The notes under the pieces were generated by a model that saw only the letters and a list, made by a program, of their open reading frames with translations, ran no database searches and was not told where the DNA came from. Below are positions 42,762-50,361 of a stretch of 64,000 nt of DNA, in pieces; within the stretch, counting starts at the first letter, position 1, and each line of letters starts with the position of its first letter. The DNA lies in contig NZ_KZ614149.1 in the NCBI RefSeq assembly GCF_002886255.1, positions 248,001-312,000 on the forward strand. Reading direction: 5' to 3'. Position numbers and translations under genes: made by a program. The DNA comes from Alteribacillus bidgolensis (GTDB lineage Bacteria; Bacillota; Bacilli; Bacillales; Marinococcaceae).

Positions 42762-43870
42762 ATGAAGAAGATACGCTAATATGTGCAGGCTGTGGAGCGG
42801 ATATTCAAACAGCAGACCCAGCAAAAACCGGATACGTACCATCATCTGCACTTAAACGAAACACTATTATATGTCAACGTTGTTTTCGGTTAAAGCATTA
42901 TAATGAAGTACAAGATATTCCTCTTGAAAGCAAGGACTTTACAAACAAGTTGCATGAGCTTGGGAAAAGAGATGCCCTTATTGTTAAAATAGTGGATGTA
43001 TTTGATTTTGAAGGCAGTTGGATTCCAGGTTTTCAACGTTATATTGGAAAAAATGATGTATTGCTGCTCGTTAATAAAACGGATTTACTTCCAAAATCGG
43101 TAAATAAAAACAAATTAAAAGATTGGATCAAGAGAACGGCGAAAGAACATGGTCTAAGAGCAAAAGAGGTTCTATTTATTAGTGCAGAAAAAAACAGTGG
43201 TATAAAAGAAGCAGCTTCGCTGATGGATGACCTGCGTGAGGGCAAAGATGTTTATATTACAGGCTGTACAAATGTTGGAAAATCAACCTTTATAAATAGC
43301 TTGATTCAAGAATTCGGAGGAGATGATGAACAATTAATCACCACTTCCTATTTTCCAGGAACTACTTTAGATATGATCGATTTACCTCTAGATGATGGAA
43401 GCAGACTATATGATACACCAGGAATCATAAACAATAAACAAATGGCTCATTATGTTACGAATAAAGAATTGAAGCAATTAATGCCTGCAAAAGAAATAAA
43501 ACCGAGGATTTATCAATTAAATGAAAAACAGACTTTATTAATTGCAGGTTTAGCAAGAATAGATTTTTCACAAGGTAGCCCAAATTCATTTGTAGCTTAT
43601 TTTGCTAATGATCTGCTTATTCATCGGACAAAACAGGAAAAAGCGGGTCAGATTTATAGAGAGCATGCCGGTGAGTTTTTAAATCCTCCTGGAAAAGAAT
43701 CATTAAAGGATATGCCGGCGTTTGTAAAACATTCATTTACTGTAAAAAAAGGGAAAACAGATATAGTTATATCTGGATTAGGCTGGATTACTGTCATAGA
43801 ACCTAAAGCAGAAATAGAAGTATATGCTCCTAAAGGAGTTGGAGTATCGTTAAGAGAGGCGGTTATTTAA
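42758..43870 (+). CDS. yqeH: Ribosome biogenesis GTPase YqeH
   Basis: YqeH is a circularly permuted GTPase needed for 30S subunit assembly. The 370-residue protein has an N-terminal treble-clef zinc finger (CAGCG near residue 8 and CQRC near 38), then the permuted motif order. G4 NKTD comes first near 105, then G1 GCTNVGKST near 170, and G3 DTPG near 217, as expected for this family. The TTG at 42758 is preceded by GGGAGG and overlaps the yqeG stop by four bases. The stop overlaps aroE by one base. Confidence 0.95.
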   Translation: MNEEDTLICAGCGADIQTADPAKTGYVPSSALKRNTIICQRCFRLKHYNEVQDIPLESKDFTNKLHELGKRDALIVKIVDVFDFEGSWIPGFQRYIGKNDVLLLVNKTDLLPKSVNKNKLKDWIKRTAKEHGLRAKEVLFISAEKNSGIKEAASLMDDLREGKDVYITGCTNVGKSTFINSLIQEFGGDDEQLITTSYFPGTTLDMIDLPLDDGSRLYDTPGIINNKQMAHYVTNKELKQLMPAKEIKPRIYQLNEKQTLLIAGLARIDFSQGSPNSFVAYFANDLLIHRTKQEKAGQIYREHAGEFLNPPGKESLKDMPAFVKHSFTVKKGKTDIVISGLGWITVIEPKAEIEVYAPKGVGVSLREAVI

Positions 43871-44721
43871 TGGGGAATAACGTATTAAAAGCAGAAAAAC
43901 TTTTTGGATTGTTAGGACATCCTGTTGGACATTCTATGTCTCCGGCAATGCATAACGATCAATTTGAAAAACAGGGGCTTCCTTATTTTTATCATGCATT
44001 CGATGTTGACCCCAGAGATCTCAAGGAAGCGGTAGAGGGTATGAGAGCTCTTGGTATCTCAGGTTTTAATGTAACAGTGCCCCATAAAGTAGAAATAATG
44101 TCATATTTAGATGAAATTGATGAAGAAGCCCAAATCATAGGAGCAGTTAATACCGTTGTCAATAAGAAAGGCAGATGGATTGGGTATAATACTGATGGTA
44201 AAGGCTACGTTCAGTCCCTTCTTACCAAAACAGGCAAAGGATTACATGATTATAATATACTCGTTATTGGTGCAGGAGGAGCTAGCCGTGCCGTTGTAAC
44301 TTCTCTTTACAAATATGGAGTACAGAGTTTAGCTATAACTAATAGGACCATTTCAAAAGCAGAAAATATACGCAAAAATCTAGGCCATGAAATCGAAATT
44401 CTAGAAAAAGAAAAAGCAGAAATTAAAACGGGAGAGTATGATCTAATTATAAACACAACTTCAATGGGAATGTCTCCACATGTAAACACCATCCCTTGGA
44501 AAACAGATGTATTAAAGCAAGGATGTTTATGCAGTGACTTAATATACAATCCATTAAAAACAACTTGGTTAAAAGAAGCGGAAGGCCAAGGTGCTGATAC
44601 GTTGAACGGAGTTGGCATGTTTGTTGGTCAAGGAGCTGTTGCTTTTGAATTATGGACTGGTATTTGGCCTGATATAGAACGTATGTCTGAGGTTGTACTT
44701 GAACAGCTTAGGAGGAAATAA
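43870..44721 (+). CDS. aroE: Shikimate dehydrogenase
   Basis: AroE reduces 3-dehydroshikimate with NADPH in the aromatic amino acid pathway. The 283-residue protein shows the substrate site GHPVGHSMSPAMHN near residue 14. The catalytic lysine and aspartate are in VTVPHKVEIM near 66 and NTDGKGY near 104. The NADP-binding GAGGASRAVV comes near 133, and the C-terminal VGMFVGQGAVAFELWTG near 245. It overlaps yqeH by one base, and yhbY starts one base after its stop. Confidence 0.97.
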   Translation: MGNNVLKAEKLFGLLGHPVGHSMSPAMHNDQFEKQGLPYFYHAFDVDPRDLKEAVEGMRALGISGFNVTVPHKVEIMSYLDEIDEEAQIIGAVNTVVNKKGRWIGYNTDGKGYVQSLLTKTGKGLHDYNILVIGAGGASRAVVTSLYKYGVQSLAITNRTISKAENIRKNLGHEIEILEKEKAEIKTGEYDLIINTTSMGMSPHVNTIPWKTDVLKQGCLCSDLIYNPLKTTWLKEAEGQGADTLNGVGMFVGQGAVAFELWTGIWPDIERMSEVVLEQLRRK

Positions 44722-44722
44722 A

Positions 44723-45013
44723 ATGTTAACTGGAAAACAGAAACGTTATTTACGAAGCAAAGCACACTCATTGAAACCGGTTTTTCAAGTAGGGAAAGCA
44801 GGAGTAAATGAAAATTTAATTAAACAAACAGAGGACGTATTAGAGGCTAGAGAGTTAATAAAAATAAATATCCTTCAAAATTGCGCAGAAGATAAAGATT
44901 CTATAGCCAATGAACTTTCTGGTGGTGCTGACGCCGAAGTGGTGCAAATTATTGGGAATACGATAGTTTTATATAAAGAATCTGTGGAAAATAAAAAAAT
45001 AGAATTACCATAA
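44723..45013 (+). CDS. yhbY: Ribosome assembly RNA-binding protein YhbY
   Basis: A 96-residue CRM-domain protein (YqeI in B. subtilis) bound to pre-50S particles. The CRM fold is indicated by LTGKQKRYLRSKAHSLKPVFQVGKAG at the N-terminus, containing the conserved GKxG loop, and by the alternation of helices and strands to GNTIVLYK. AGGAGG before the ATG at 44723 overlaps the end of aroE. Confidence 0.93.
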   Translation: MLTGKQKRYLRSKAHSLKPVFQVGKAGVNENLIKQTEDVLEARELIKINILQNCAEDKDSIANELSGGADAEVVQIIGNTIVLYKESVENKKIELP

Positions 45014-45029
45014 TAGAAGGAGTAGTAAA

Positions 45030-45605
45030 ATGAAGACTAAAATAGGCCTCTTAGGCGGCACATTTGACCCTCCTCATACTGCTCATCTCATTATTGCTCA
45101 AGAAGCTCTTACCGCATTGCGGCTGGATGAAGTGTGGTTTATTCCAGTTCACACCCCGCCGCATAAAACAAGAGAAAAAATGGCTGATCCTTATGAAAGG
45201 TTTGAAATGACGAATAAAGCAATTAAAGGCAATAAATGCTTTCAAGTTTCGGCCATTGAATTAGAAAGAAAAGGACCTTCATATACAGTCGAAACGGTAA
45301 AAACTTTAAAAGAAATGACAGAAGATACGGAGTTTTATTTTATTATCGGCGGTGATATGGCAGAACAACTAGAAAATTGGAAGAGTATCGATGAACTAAA
45401 GAGGATGGTCACCTTTGTCGTTGCACAACGCCCTGGTTATGAGACTCCGCAAAATAAAAATGCTAGTATAATGCATATAAAAGTACCTCAAATGGAACTT
45501 TCTTCAACGTTAATTAGAGAAAGACGTTATCAAGGTAAAAGCATTCGTTATTACGTACCAGAGGAAGTATGGGAATATATTGAGGAGAGAAATCTCTATG
45601 GATAA
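45030..45605 (+). CDS. nadD: Nicotinate-nucleotide adenylyltransferase
   Basis: NadD adenylates nicotinate mononucleotide in NAD synthesis. The 191-residue protein has the nucleotidyltransferase motif GGTFDPPHTAHL at residues 9-20 and the C-terminal ISxTxxR-like segment (MELSSTLIRERR near 157). It overlaps yqeK by eight bases. Confidence 0.96.
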   Translation: MKTKIGLLGGTFDPPHTAHLIIAQEALTALRLDEVWFIPVHTPPHKTREKMADPYERFEMTNKAIKGNKCFQVSAIELERKGPSYTVETVKTLKEMTEDTEFYFIIGGDMAEQLENWKSIDELKRMVTFVVAQRPGYETPQNKNASIMHIKVPQMELSSTLIRERRYQGKSIRYYVPEEVWEYIEERNLYG

Positions 45606-46182
45606 AAATAAAGCATTAGATAAAGTAAAACCACATTTAACTGAACATCGTTATATTCATACATTAGGTGTAACAGAAAAAGCAGTAGAGCTTGCTGATA
45701 AAACAGGTATTGATAGAAAGCAAGCGGAGTTGGCTGCGATATTCCACGACTATGCAAAATTTCGTTCTAAAGAGGAAATGAGAGGTATCATACGCAAACA
45801 AGAATGGGATAAGAATTTTATTAACTATGGAGACGAATTATTGCATGCTCCAGCAGGTGCTTTCTTAGTAAATAAAGAAATTGGAATCGAGGATGAAGAG
45901 ATATTATCCGCTATTTTTTGGCATACTACAGGGAAAGCAAAGATGAATACACTCGAAAAAATTCTTTTTTTGGCAGATTATATAGAACCGAATCGAATTT
46001 TTCCTGGAGTGGATGAAGTAAGAAAAACTGCTGAAAAAAACATTGATCATGCTATTGTTATGGCTCTTCGCAATACTATTGTATTTCTTATGAAAAAAAA
46101 TCAGCGTGTATTTCCTCAAACTCTTTATGCTTATAATGACATGATTGAAAAAATAAAAAATCAATCCAATATAGGAGGATGA
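45598..46182 (+). CDS. yqeK: HD-domain hydrolase YqeK
   Basis: YqeK proteins hydrolyse Ap4A symmetrically to ADP. The 194-residue protein has the HD-domain metal sites: HRYIHTLGV near residue 16, FHDYAKF near 48, LLHAPAGAF near 83 and ADYIEPNR near 129. GAGGAGAG upstream selects the ATG at 45598, inside the end of nadD. It is followed directly by rsfS. Confidence 0.93.
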   Translation: MDKNKALDKVKPHLTEHRYIHTLGVTEKAVELADKTGIDRKQAELAAIFHDYAKFRSKEEMRGIIRKQEWDKNFINYGDELLHAPAGAFLVNKEIGIEDEEILSAIFWHTTGKAKMNTLEKILFLADYIEPNRIFPGVDEVRKTAEKNIDHAIVMALRNTIVFLMKKNQRVFPQTLYAYNDMIEKIKNQSNIGG

Positions 46183-46190
46183 TGAAAATA

Positions 46191-46544
46191 ATGCAAGGAG
46201 AAGCTTTATTAGAGCTTGCAGCAAGAGCTGCAGATGAAAAAAAAGCGGAGCACATAGCAGCTCTTGACATGAGGGGTATTTCTCTTATTGCTGATTATTT
46301 CTTGATAGCTCATGGGAATTCTTATAAACAGGTACAGGCCATTGCCCGGGAAATAAAAAAGAAAGCTCAAGAAGAGGAGCAGGAGGTAAAACGGCTAGAA
46401 GGCTTTGATGAAGCGAAATGGATTTTAATAGACTTAGGAGATGTTATTGTCCATATTTTTCATAAGGATGAACGGCATTACTATAATCTTGAAAAATTAT
46501 GGGGCGATGCCTCTCATGTCGAACTTGACACAGTTTTGTCTTAA
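46191..46544 (+). CDS. rsfS: Ribosome silencing factor RsfS
   Basis: RsfS binds ribosomal protein L14 and blocks subunit joining during starvation. The 117-residue protein shows DMRGISLIADYFLIAHGNS and EGFDEAKWILIDLGDVIVHIFH, the family core. Three ATG codons (46179, 46182, 46191) follow the AGGAGG site. The last gives the best fit to the family start but a spacing of twelve, so the start is uncertain by a few residues. yqeM follows after three bases. Confidence 0.94.
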   Translation: MQGEALLELAARAADEKKAEHIAALDMRGISLIADYFLIAHGNSYKQVQAIAREIKKKAQEEEQEVKRLEGFDEAKWILIDLGDVIVHIFHKDERHYYNLEKLWGDASHVELDTVLS

Positions 46545-46547
46545 TAT

Positions 46548-47300
46548 ATGAAAGCTTACAGCAGTTTTGCAAGTGTTTATGATCGTTTAATGGAAGAAAC
46601 GCCTTATGAAAAATGGGATGATTGGCTGCAGAAAGTATTTGATCAAGAAGCATCAACTTCACCAGCAATATTGGATGTAGGCTGCGGTACCGGCACAATA
46701 TTGAGCAAATTGTTAAAAAAAGGCTATATAGCATCCGGCACCGACCTTTCTGAAGAAATGCTCGCGGCAGCAAAATATAAATTAAATAGTGAAGGGTTTC
46801 ATCCAGTGCTGTTTTGTCAAGATATGAGAAATTTAAATATACCAGAGAGCTTTGATGTCATTTTAGTGCTTTGTGATTCGTTAAATTACCTCACAAAAGA
46901 AACGGACGTGCAATCAGCTTTTCAATCTTTTTATCGTCATTTAAATAATAATGGCCTGCTTATTTTTGATGTTCACTCTTTACACTATATAGAAAAGGTA
47001 CTCCACGGCGTATCGTTTGCAGATACAGCTGAAGACGTATCTTTTATATGGAATGCTTTTCCTACTGAAAACATTGGGGAAGTGGAGCATGAACTTACTT
47101 TTTTTATCGAGCGGAATGATTCGTTATACGAACGGTATGATGAATATCATAGGCAGCGAACATTTTCTATTAATAAATATGAGTATTTATTAAAAACAGC
47201 CCAATTTGAAATAAAAGGAATACATTCAGATTTTTCGTTTGATTTGCCTCAAGAAAATAGCGACAGAGTTTTTTTTATAGCAAAAAAGGTTTTACAATAA
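46548..47300 (+). CDS. yqeM: Class I SAM-dependent methyltransferase YqeM
   Basis: A 250-residue Rossmann-fold methyltransferase of unknown substrate. SAM-binding motif I LDVGCGTGTIL is near residue 43, the acidic post-I GTDLSEEML near 64, and motif IV-like VILVLCDSLNYL near 104. It is the last gene of the yqeG-yqeM run and converges on comER across a bidirectional terminator. Confidence 0.92.
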   Translation: MKAYSSFASVYDRLMEETPYEKWDDWLQKVFDQEASTSPAILDVGCGTGTILSKLLKKGYIASGTDLSEEMLAAAKYKLNSEGFHPVLFCQDMRNLNIPESFDVILVLCDSLNYLTKETDVQSAFQSFYRHLNNNGLLIFDVHSLHYIEKVLHGVSFADTAEDVSFIWNAFPTENIGEVEHELTFFIERNDSLYERYDEYHRQRTFSINKYEYLLKTAQFEIKGIHSDFSFDLPQENSDRVFFIAKKVLQ

Positions 47301-47323
47301 CGAGATAAAAGAGTAGAATAAAT

Positions 47324-47350
47324 AAAAAAGACGGTAATTCCGTCTTTTTT
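47324..47350. terminator. Bidirectional terminator between yqeM and comER
   Basis: AAAAAAGACGG and CCGTCTTTTTT form an 11-bp stem with a 5-base loop; runs of A and T on both sides. Confidence 0.9.
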
Positions 47351-47359
47351 AACTAAGGT

Positions 47360-48190
47360 TTATTTAAAATTTTTAAGTGTTTTCTGCATCTCTTGTTTAT
47401 CTTCTCTAAATTTTTGATGCGTTCGTTGAAATACTTCTTCGAACATTCCTTCACTGTGTTTATCCAAAACTTTTAAGCCTTCCCCTGTAATTCCGCCTGG
47501 AACGTTTACTTTTTCTCTTAGGCTTCTGAGATCGTAGTGGCCTTGCTGCAGCAAATATCCATAAGATATCATCATCTTTTCTGCAAGTTTTTCTGCGTCG
47601 TCTAATGTAATCTCCGTTTCAGCAACAGCCGAATAAATAAATCGTTCGATTAAAAAGCTGATAAATGCAGGCCCGCAGCTTACAATATCACTTGAAACAC
47701 GTAAAATGTCATCAGAAATTGAAATTGGCTGAGAAAACGTACTTAACCAATCTTGAAAAGAATTTTTCTCTGCTGTTGTCCAGTTTTCTCCAAAAGTTAA
47801 CAATAACGGTCCTTTACCCGTTTTATTTACTATGCTTGGTACAGTTCTTACAACTCTTCTAGCCGGAAGATACTCAAGGTCTTCAAGCAGAACGGGGCTG
47901 GTAATAGTAGCTAAGATGTGATCATACGTTAAATGTTTTTTTAATTCACTAAGGATGTCTTTGTATTGAGCTGGTCTTACACATACGAAAACAACATCTG
48001 TGTGTTGTAATAATTCTGGTAAATTATTTGCTATATTTAGATCAGGAAAGCTTCTTTCAAAATGAAGACTTTTTTCTAACGAGCGGTTAAAAATGAACAT
48101 ATTTTTTTCCGGTATGCCTCCACGCTCTATCATTACCTCTGTCAGCATCCCGCCCATATTTCCGATCCCAACTATTCCTATGTTTTTCAA
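47360..48190 (-). CDS. comER: Late competence protein ComER (ProC-like)
   Basis: ComER resembles pyrroline-5-carboxylate reductase and is transcribed opposite to the comE operon. The 276-residue protein has the Rossmann NADP site GIVGIGNMGGML at residues 4-15, a VFVCVRPAQYKDIL segment near 70, and the C-terminal domain with VNVPGGITGEGLKVLDKH near 225. In the true ProC family this last motif binds substrate, so activity is possible. A role of comER in sporulation entry has been reported in B. subtilis and B. cereus. It is divergent from comEA. Confidence 0.93.
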   Translation of the reverse strand: MKNIGIVGIGNMGGMLTEVMIERGGIPEKNMFIFNRSLEKSLHFERSFPDLNIANNLPELLQHTDVVFVCVRPAQYKDILSELKKHLTYDHILATITSPVLLEDLEYLPARRVVRTVPSIVNKTGKGPLLLTFGENWTTAEKNSFQDWLSTFSQPISISDDILRVSSDIVSCGPAFISFLIERFIYSAVAETEITLDDAEKLAEKMMISYGYLLQQGHYDLRSLREKVNVPGGITGEGLKVLDKHSEGMFEEVFQRTHQKFREDKQEMQKTLKNFK

Positions 48191-48300
48191 ATTTGACTCC
48201 CTCCCTGGGTTCTCCGTTCATAAAATGATCTCCCCATTCACTTTATGCAAAAATCCAATAAATGATGTCAAATAAACAAATCATGAAAGGAGAAAGAATC

Positions 48301-48921
48301 ATGTGTTGGAAAAATCCAGCAGTTATTTTTACAGGTTTTATTGTTTTATCATCCTTAATGTTTATCATTTATATCTCTGTGCCAAAACAAGAAACAGGGA
48401 TAAAGAACAGCAGTGCAGAGAATGAGGATTTTTTTCAAGAATTTGCAGAAGACGTGGAGACTGATTCTAAAGAAGCCATTCAAAAAAGCACTTTAGATGA
48501 AATAATTGTTCTCGTTGATGTAAAAGGGCAGGTTCAACACCCAGGAGTTTATGAATTGAAAGAAAATAGCCGAGTGATTGATGCTATTGATGCTGCCGGA
48601 GGATTAACGGAACAAGGCGATTCGACTAATGTTAATTTTGCAGAACGTATATATGACGAAATGGTTATTTACGTACCGGTCCAAGGAGAAACAAGCACAA
48701 CAAACATACAGTCTGCGGAAAAAAGTGATAAGGTTCGAATAAACTATGCTGATGCCAGTGAATTAGAGTTCCTGACAGGAATTGGCCCGACCAAAGCAGA
48801 AGCTATTATTTCTTACCGGGAAGAATATGGAGAGTTTAAGGAGATAGAAGATTTAACGAATGTATCGGGAATAGGAGAAAAGTCAGTGGAACAATTAATG
48901 GAAGAAGCAACAATTGAATAG
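48301..48921 (+). CDS. comEA: Competence DNA receptor ComEA
   Basis: ComEA is the membrane-anchored DNA receptor of natural transformation. The 206-residue protein has an N-terminal anchor (about residues 8-24) and an acidic linker. A SLBB domain (VDVKGQVQHPGVYEL near 75) follows, then two helix-hairpin-helix motifs at the end (FLTGIGPTKAEAIISYREEYG and LTNVSGIGEKSVEQL). AAGGAG at 48287-48292 sets the ATG at 48301. In B. subtilis comEB follows; here metY does. Confidence 0.95.
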   Translation: MCWKNPAVIFTGFIVLSSLMFIIYISVPKQETGIKNSSAENEDFFQEFAEDVETDSKEAIQKSTLDEIIVLVDVKGQVQHPGVYELKENSRVIDAIDAAGGLTEQGDSTNVNFAERIYDEMVIYVPVQGETSTTNIQSAEKSDKVRINYADASELEFLTGIGPTKAEAIISYREEYGEFKEIEDLTNVSGIGEKSVEQLMEEATIE

Positions 48922-49006
48922 ATGAAATTAGCAAATAAAATAGTTTTAAATATATGAATTTTTTGATAATGTAAAGGAGAAAGTGTAAATCAAGGAGGAG
49001 AGAAAG

Positions 49007-50293
49007 ATGTCAGAAAAACAATGGAAATTAGAAACATTAGCCGTTCACGGCGGCCAAGAGATAGATCCTGCAACACAAGCCAGAGCTGTCCCGATTTATC
49101 AAACAACTTCTTATGGATTTAAAGATACAGACCACGCTGCGAATTTGTTTTCTTTATCAGAATTTGGAAATATTTATACAAGAATTATGAACCCTACTCA
49201 AGACGTATTTGAAAAACGAATGGCTGATCTAGATGGAGGTGTTGGTGCTTTAGCAACTGCTAGCGGAAGTTCTGCTATTCATCTTGCCATATTAAACATA
49301 TGTGAAACAGGAGATGAGATTATAGCTTCAAGTGGTTTATATGGAGGCACCTATAATTTGTTTGTACATACGTTTCCTAAATTAGGAATAAAGGTTCACT
49401 TAGTAGATGGGAGAAAACCAGAGGCTTTTAAGGACAAAATAAATAAAAAAACAAAACTTATATTTGGAGAAATGATAGGAAACCCAAATGGCGATGTTTT
49501 CGATATTGAAGAAATCGCAAACGTAGCACATACAAATGATCTTCCACTTATGGTCGACGCTACCTTGGTTACACCTGCATTGTGCCGGCCAATTGAATAT
49601 GGTGCAGATATTGTTGTACACTCAGCTACAAAGTTTATCGGCGGTCATGGTACTTCCATTGGTGGAGTAATTGTAGATGCCGGTAAATTTAATTGGAATA
49701 ATGGGAAGTTCCCATCGCTTACAGAACCTGATCCAAGTTACCATGGAGTTGTTTATACCGAAGCTGTCGGTGAACTTGCTTATATTATTAAAGCGAGAGT
49801 TCAGTTATTAAGAGATCTGGGACCAGCGATCGCTCCAATGAATTCGTTTTTGTTACTTCAAGGATTAGAGACTCTGCATCTGCGTATGGAAAGGCATTGT
49901 GAAAATGCTGTAAAGGTAGCTGAGTATTTAGAAAGTCATCCACTTGTAGATTGGGTAAATTATCCGGGACTTCCATCACACCGAACATATAACAAAGCAC
50001 AAAAGTATCTTCCTCATGGAAAAGGAGCTATATTGACTTTTGGGATCAAAGGCGGTACCAAGGAAGGAAAAGCCTTTATTAATGCATGCCGTTTACATTC
50101 TCATGTAGCAAACGTTGGAGACGCGAAGTCTTTAGTGATACATCCTGCAAGCACAACTCATCAGCAGTTGACAGAAGAGGCTCAAGCGTCGGCAGGAGTA
50201 TATCCTGAATTAATCCGGCTTTCTGTTGGTATTGAACATGCAGAAGATATAATAGCTGACATTGAGCAGGCTCTTCAAAACAGTCAAAAATAA
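49007..50293 (+). CDS. metY: O-acetylhomoserine sulfhydrylase MetY
   Basis: A PLP enzyme making homocysteine from O-acetylhomoserine and sulfide (or methionine from methanethiol). The 428-residue length is the MetY/CysD size, larger than MetB/MetC. Visible features: YTRIMNPTQDVFEKRMADLDGG near residue 62, SGSSAIHLA near 86, and the PLP lysine in DIVVHSATKFIGGHGTSIGG near 208. The C-terminal LRLSVGIEHAEDIIADI is also present. AAGGAGG precedes the ATG. It interrupts the comE operon and no S-box or other riboswitch is visible upstream; control by CymR is possible because sulfur genes are its targets. Confidence 0.95.
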   Translation: MSEKQWKLETLAVHGGQEIDPATQARAVPIYQTTSYGFKDTDHAANLFSLSEFGNIYTRIMNPTQDVFEKRMADLDGGVGALATASGSSAIHLAILNICETGDEIIASSGLYGGTYNLFVHTFPKLGIKVHLVDGRKPEAFKDKINKKTKLIFGEMIGNPNGDVFDIEEIANVAHTNDLPLMVDATLVTPALCRPIEYGADIVVHSATKFIGGHGTSIGGVIVDAGKFNWNNGKFPSLTEPDPSYHGVVYTEAVGELAYIIKARVQLLRDLGPAIAPMNSFLLLQGLETLHLRMERHCENAVKVAEYLESHPLVDWVNYPGLPSHRTYNKAQKYLPHGKGAILTFGIKGGTKEGKAFINACRLHSHVANVGDAKSLVIHPASTTHQQLTEEAQASAGVYPELIRLSVGIEHAEDIIADIEQALQNSQK

Positions 50294-50361
50294 TGAGAAA
50301 CCATAATTTGAACAAATGACGGGATGAACATGTTTCGTCTTCTCCCGTCCTCTTACTTGTA

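Noticed and set aside
48922..49006. Possible SAM riboswitch before metY
   Set aside because: Only about 85 AT-rich bases separate comEA and metY, with none of the S-box segments and no terminator hairpin.
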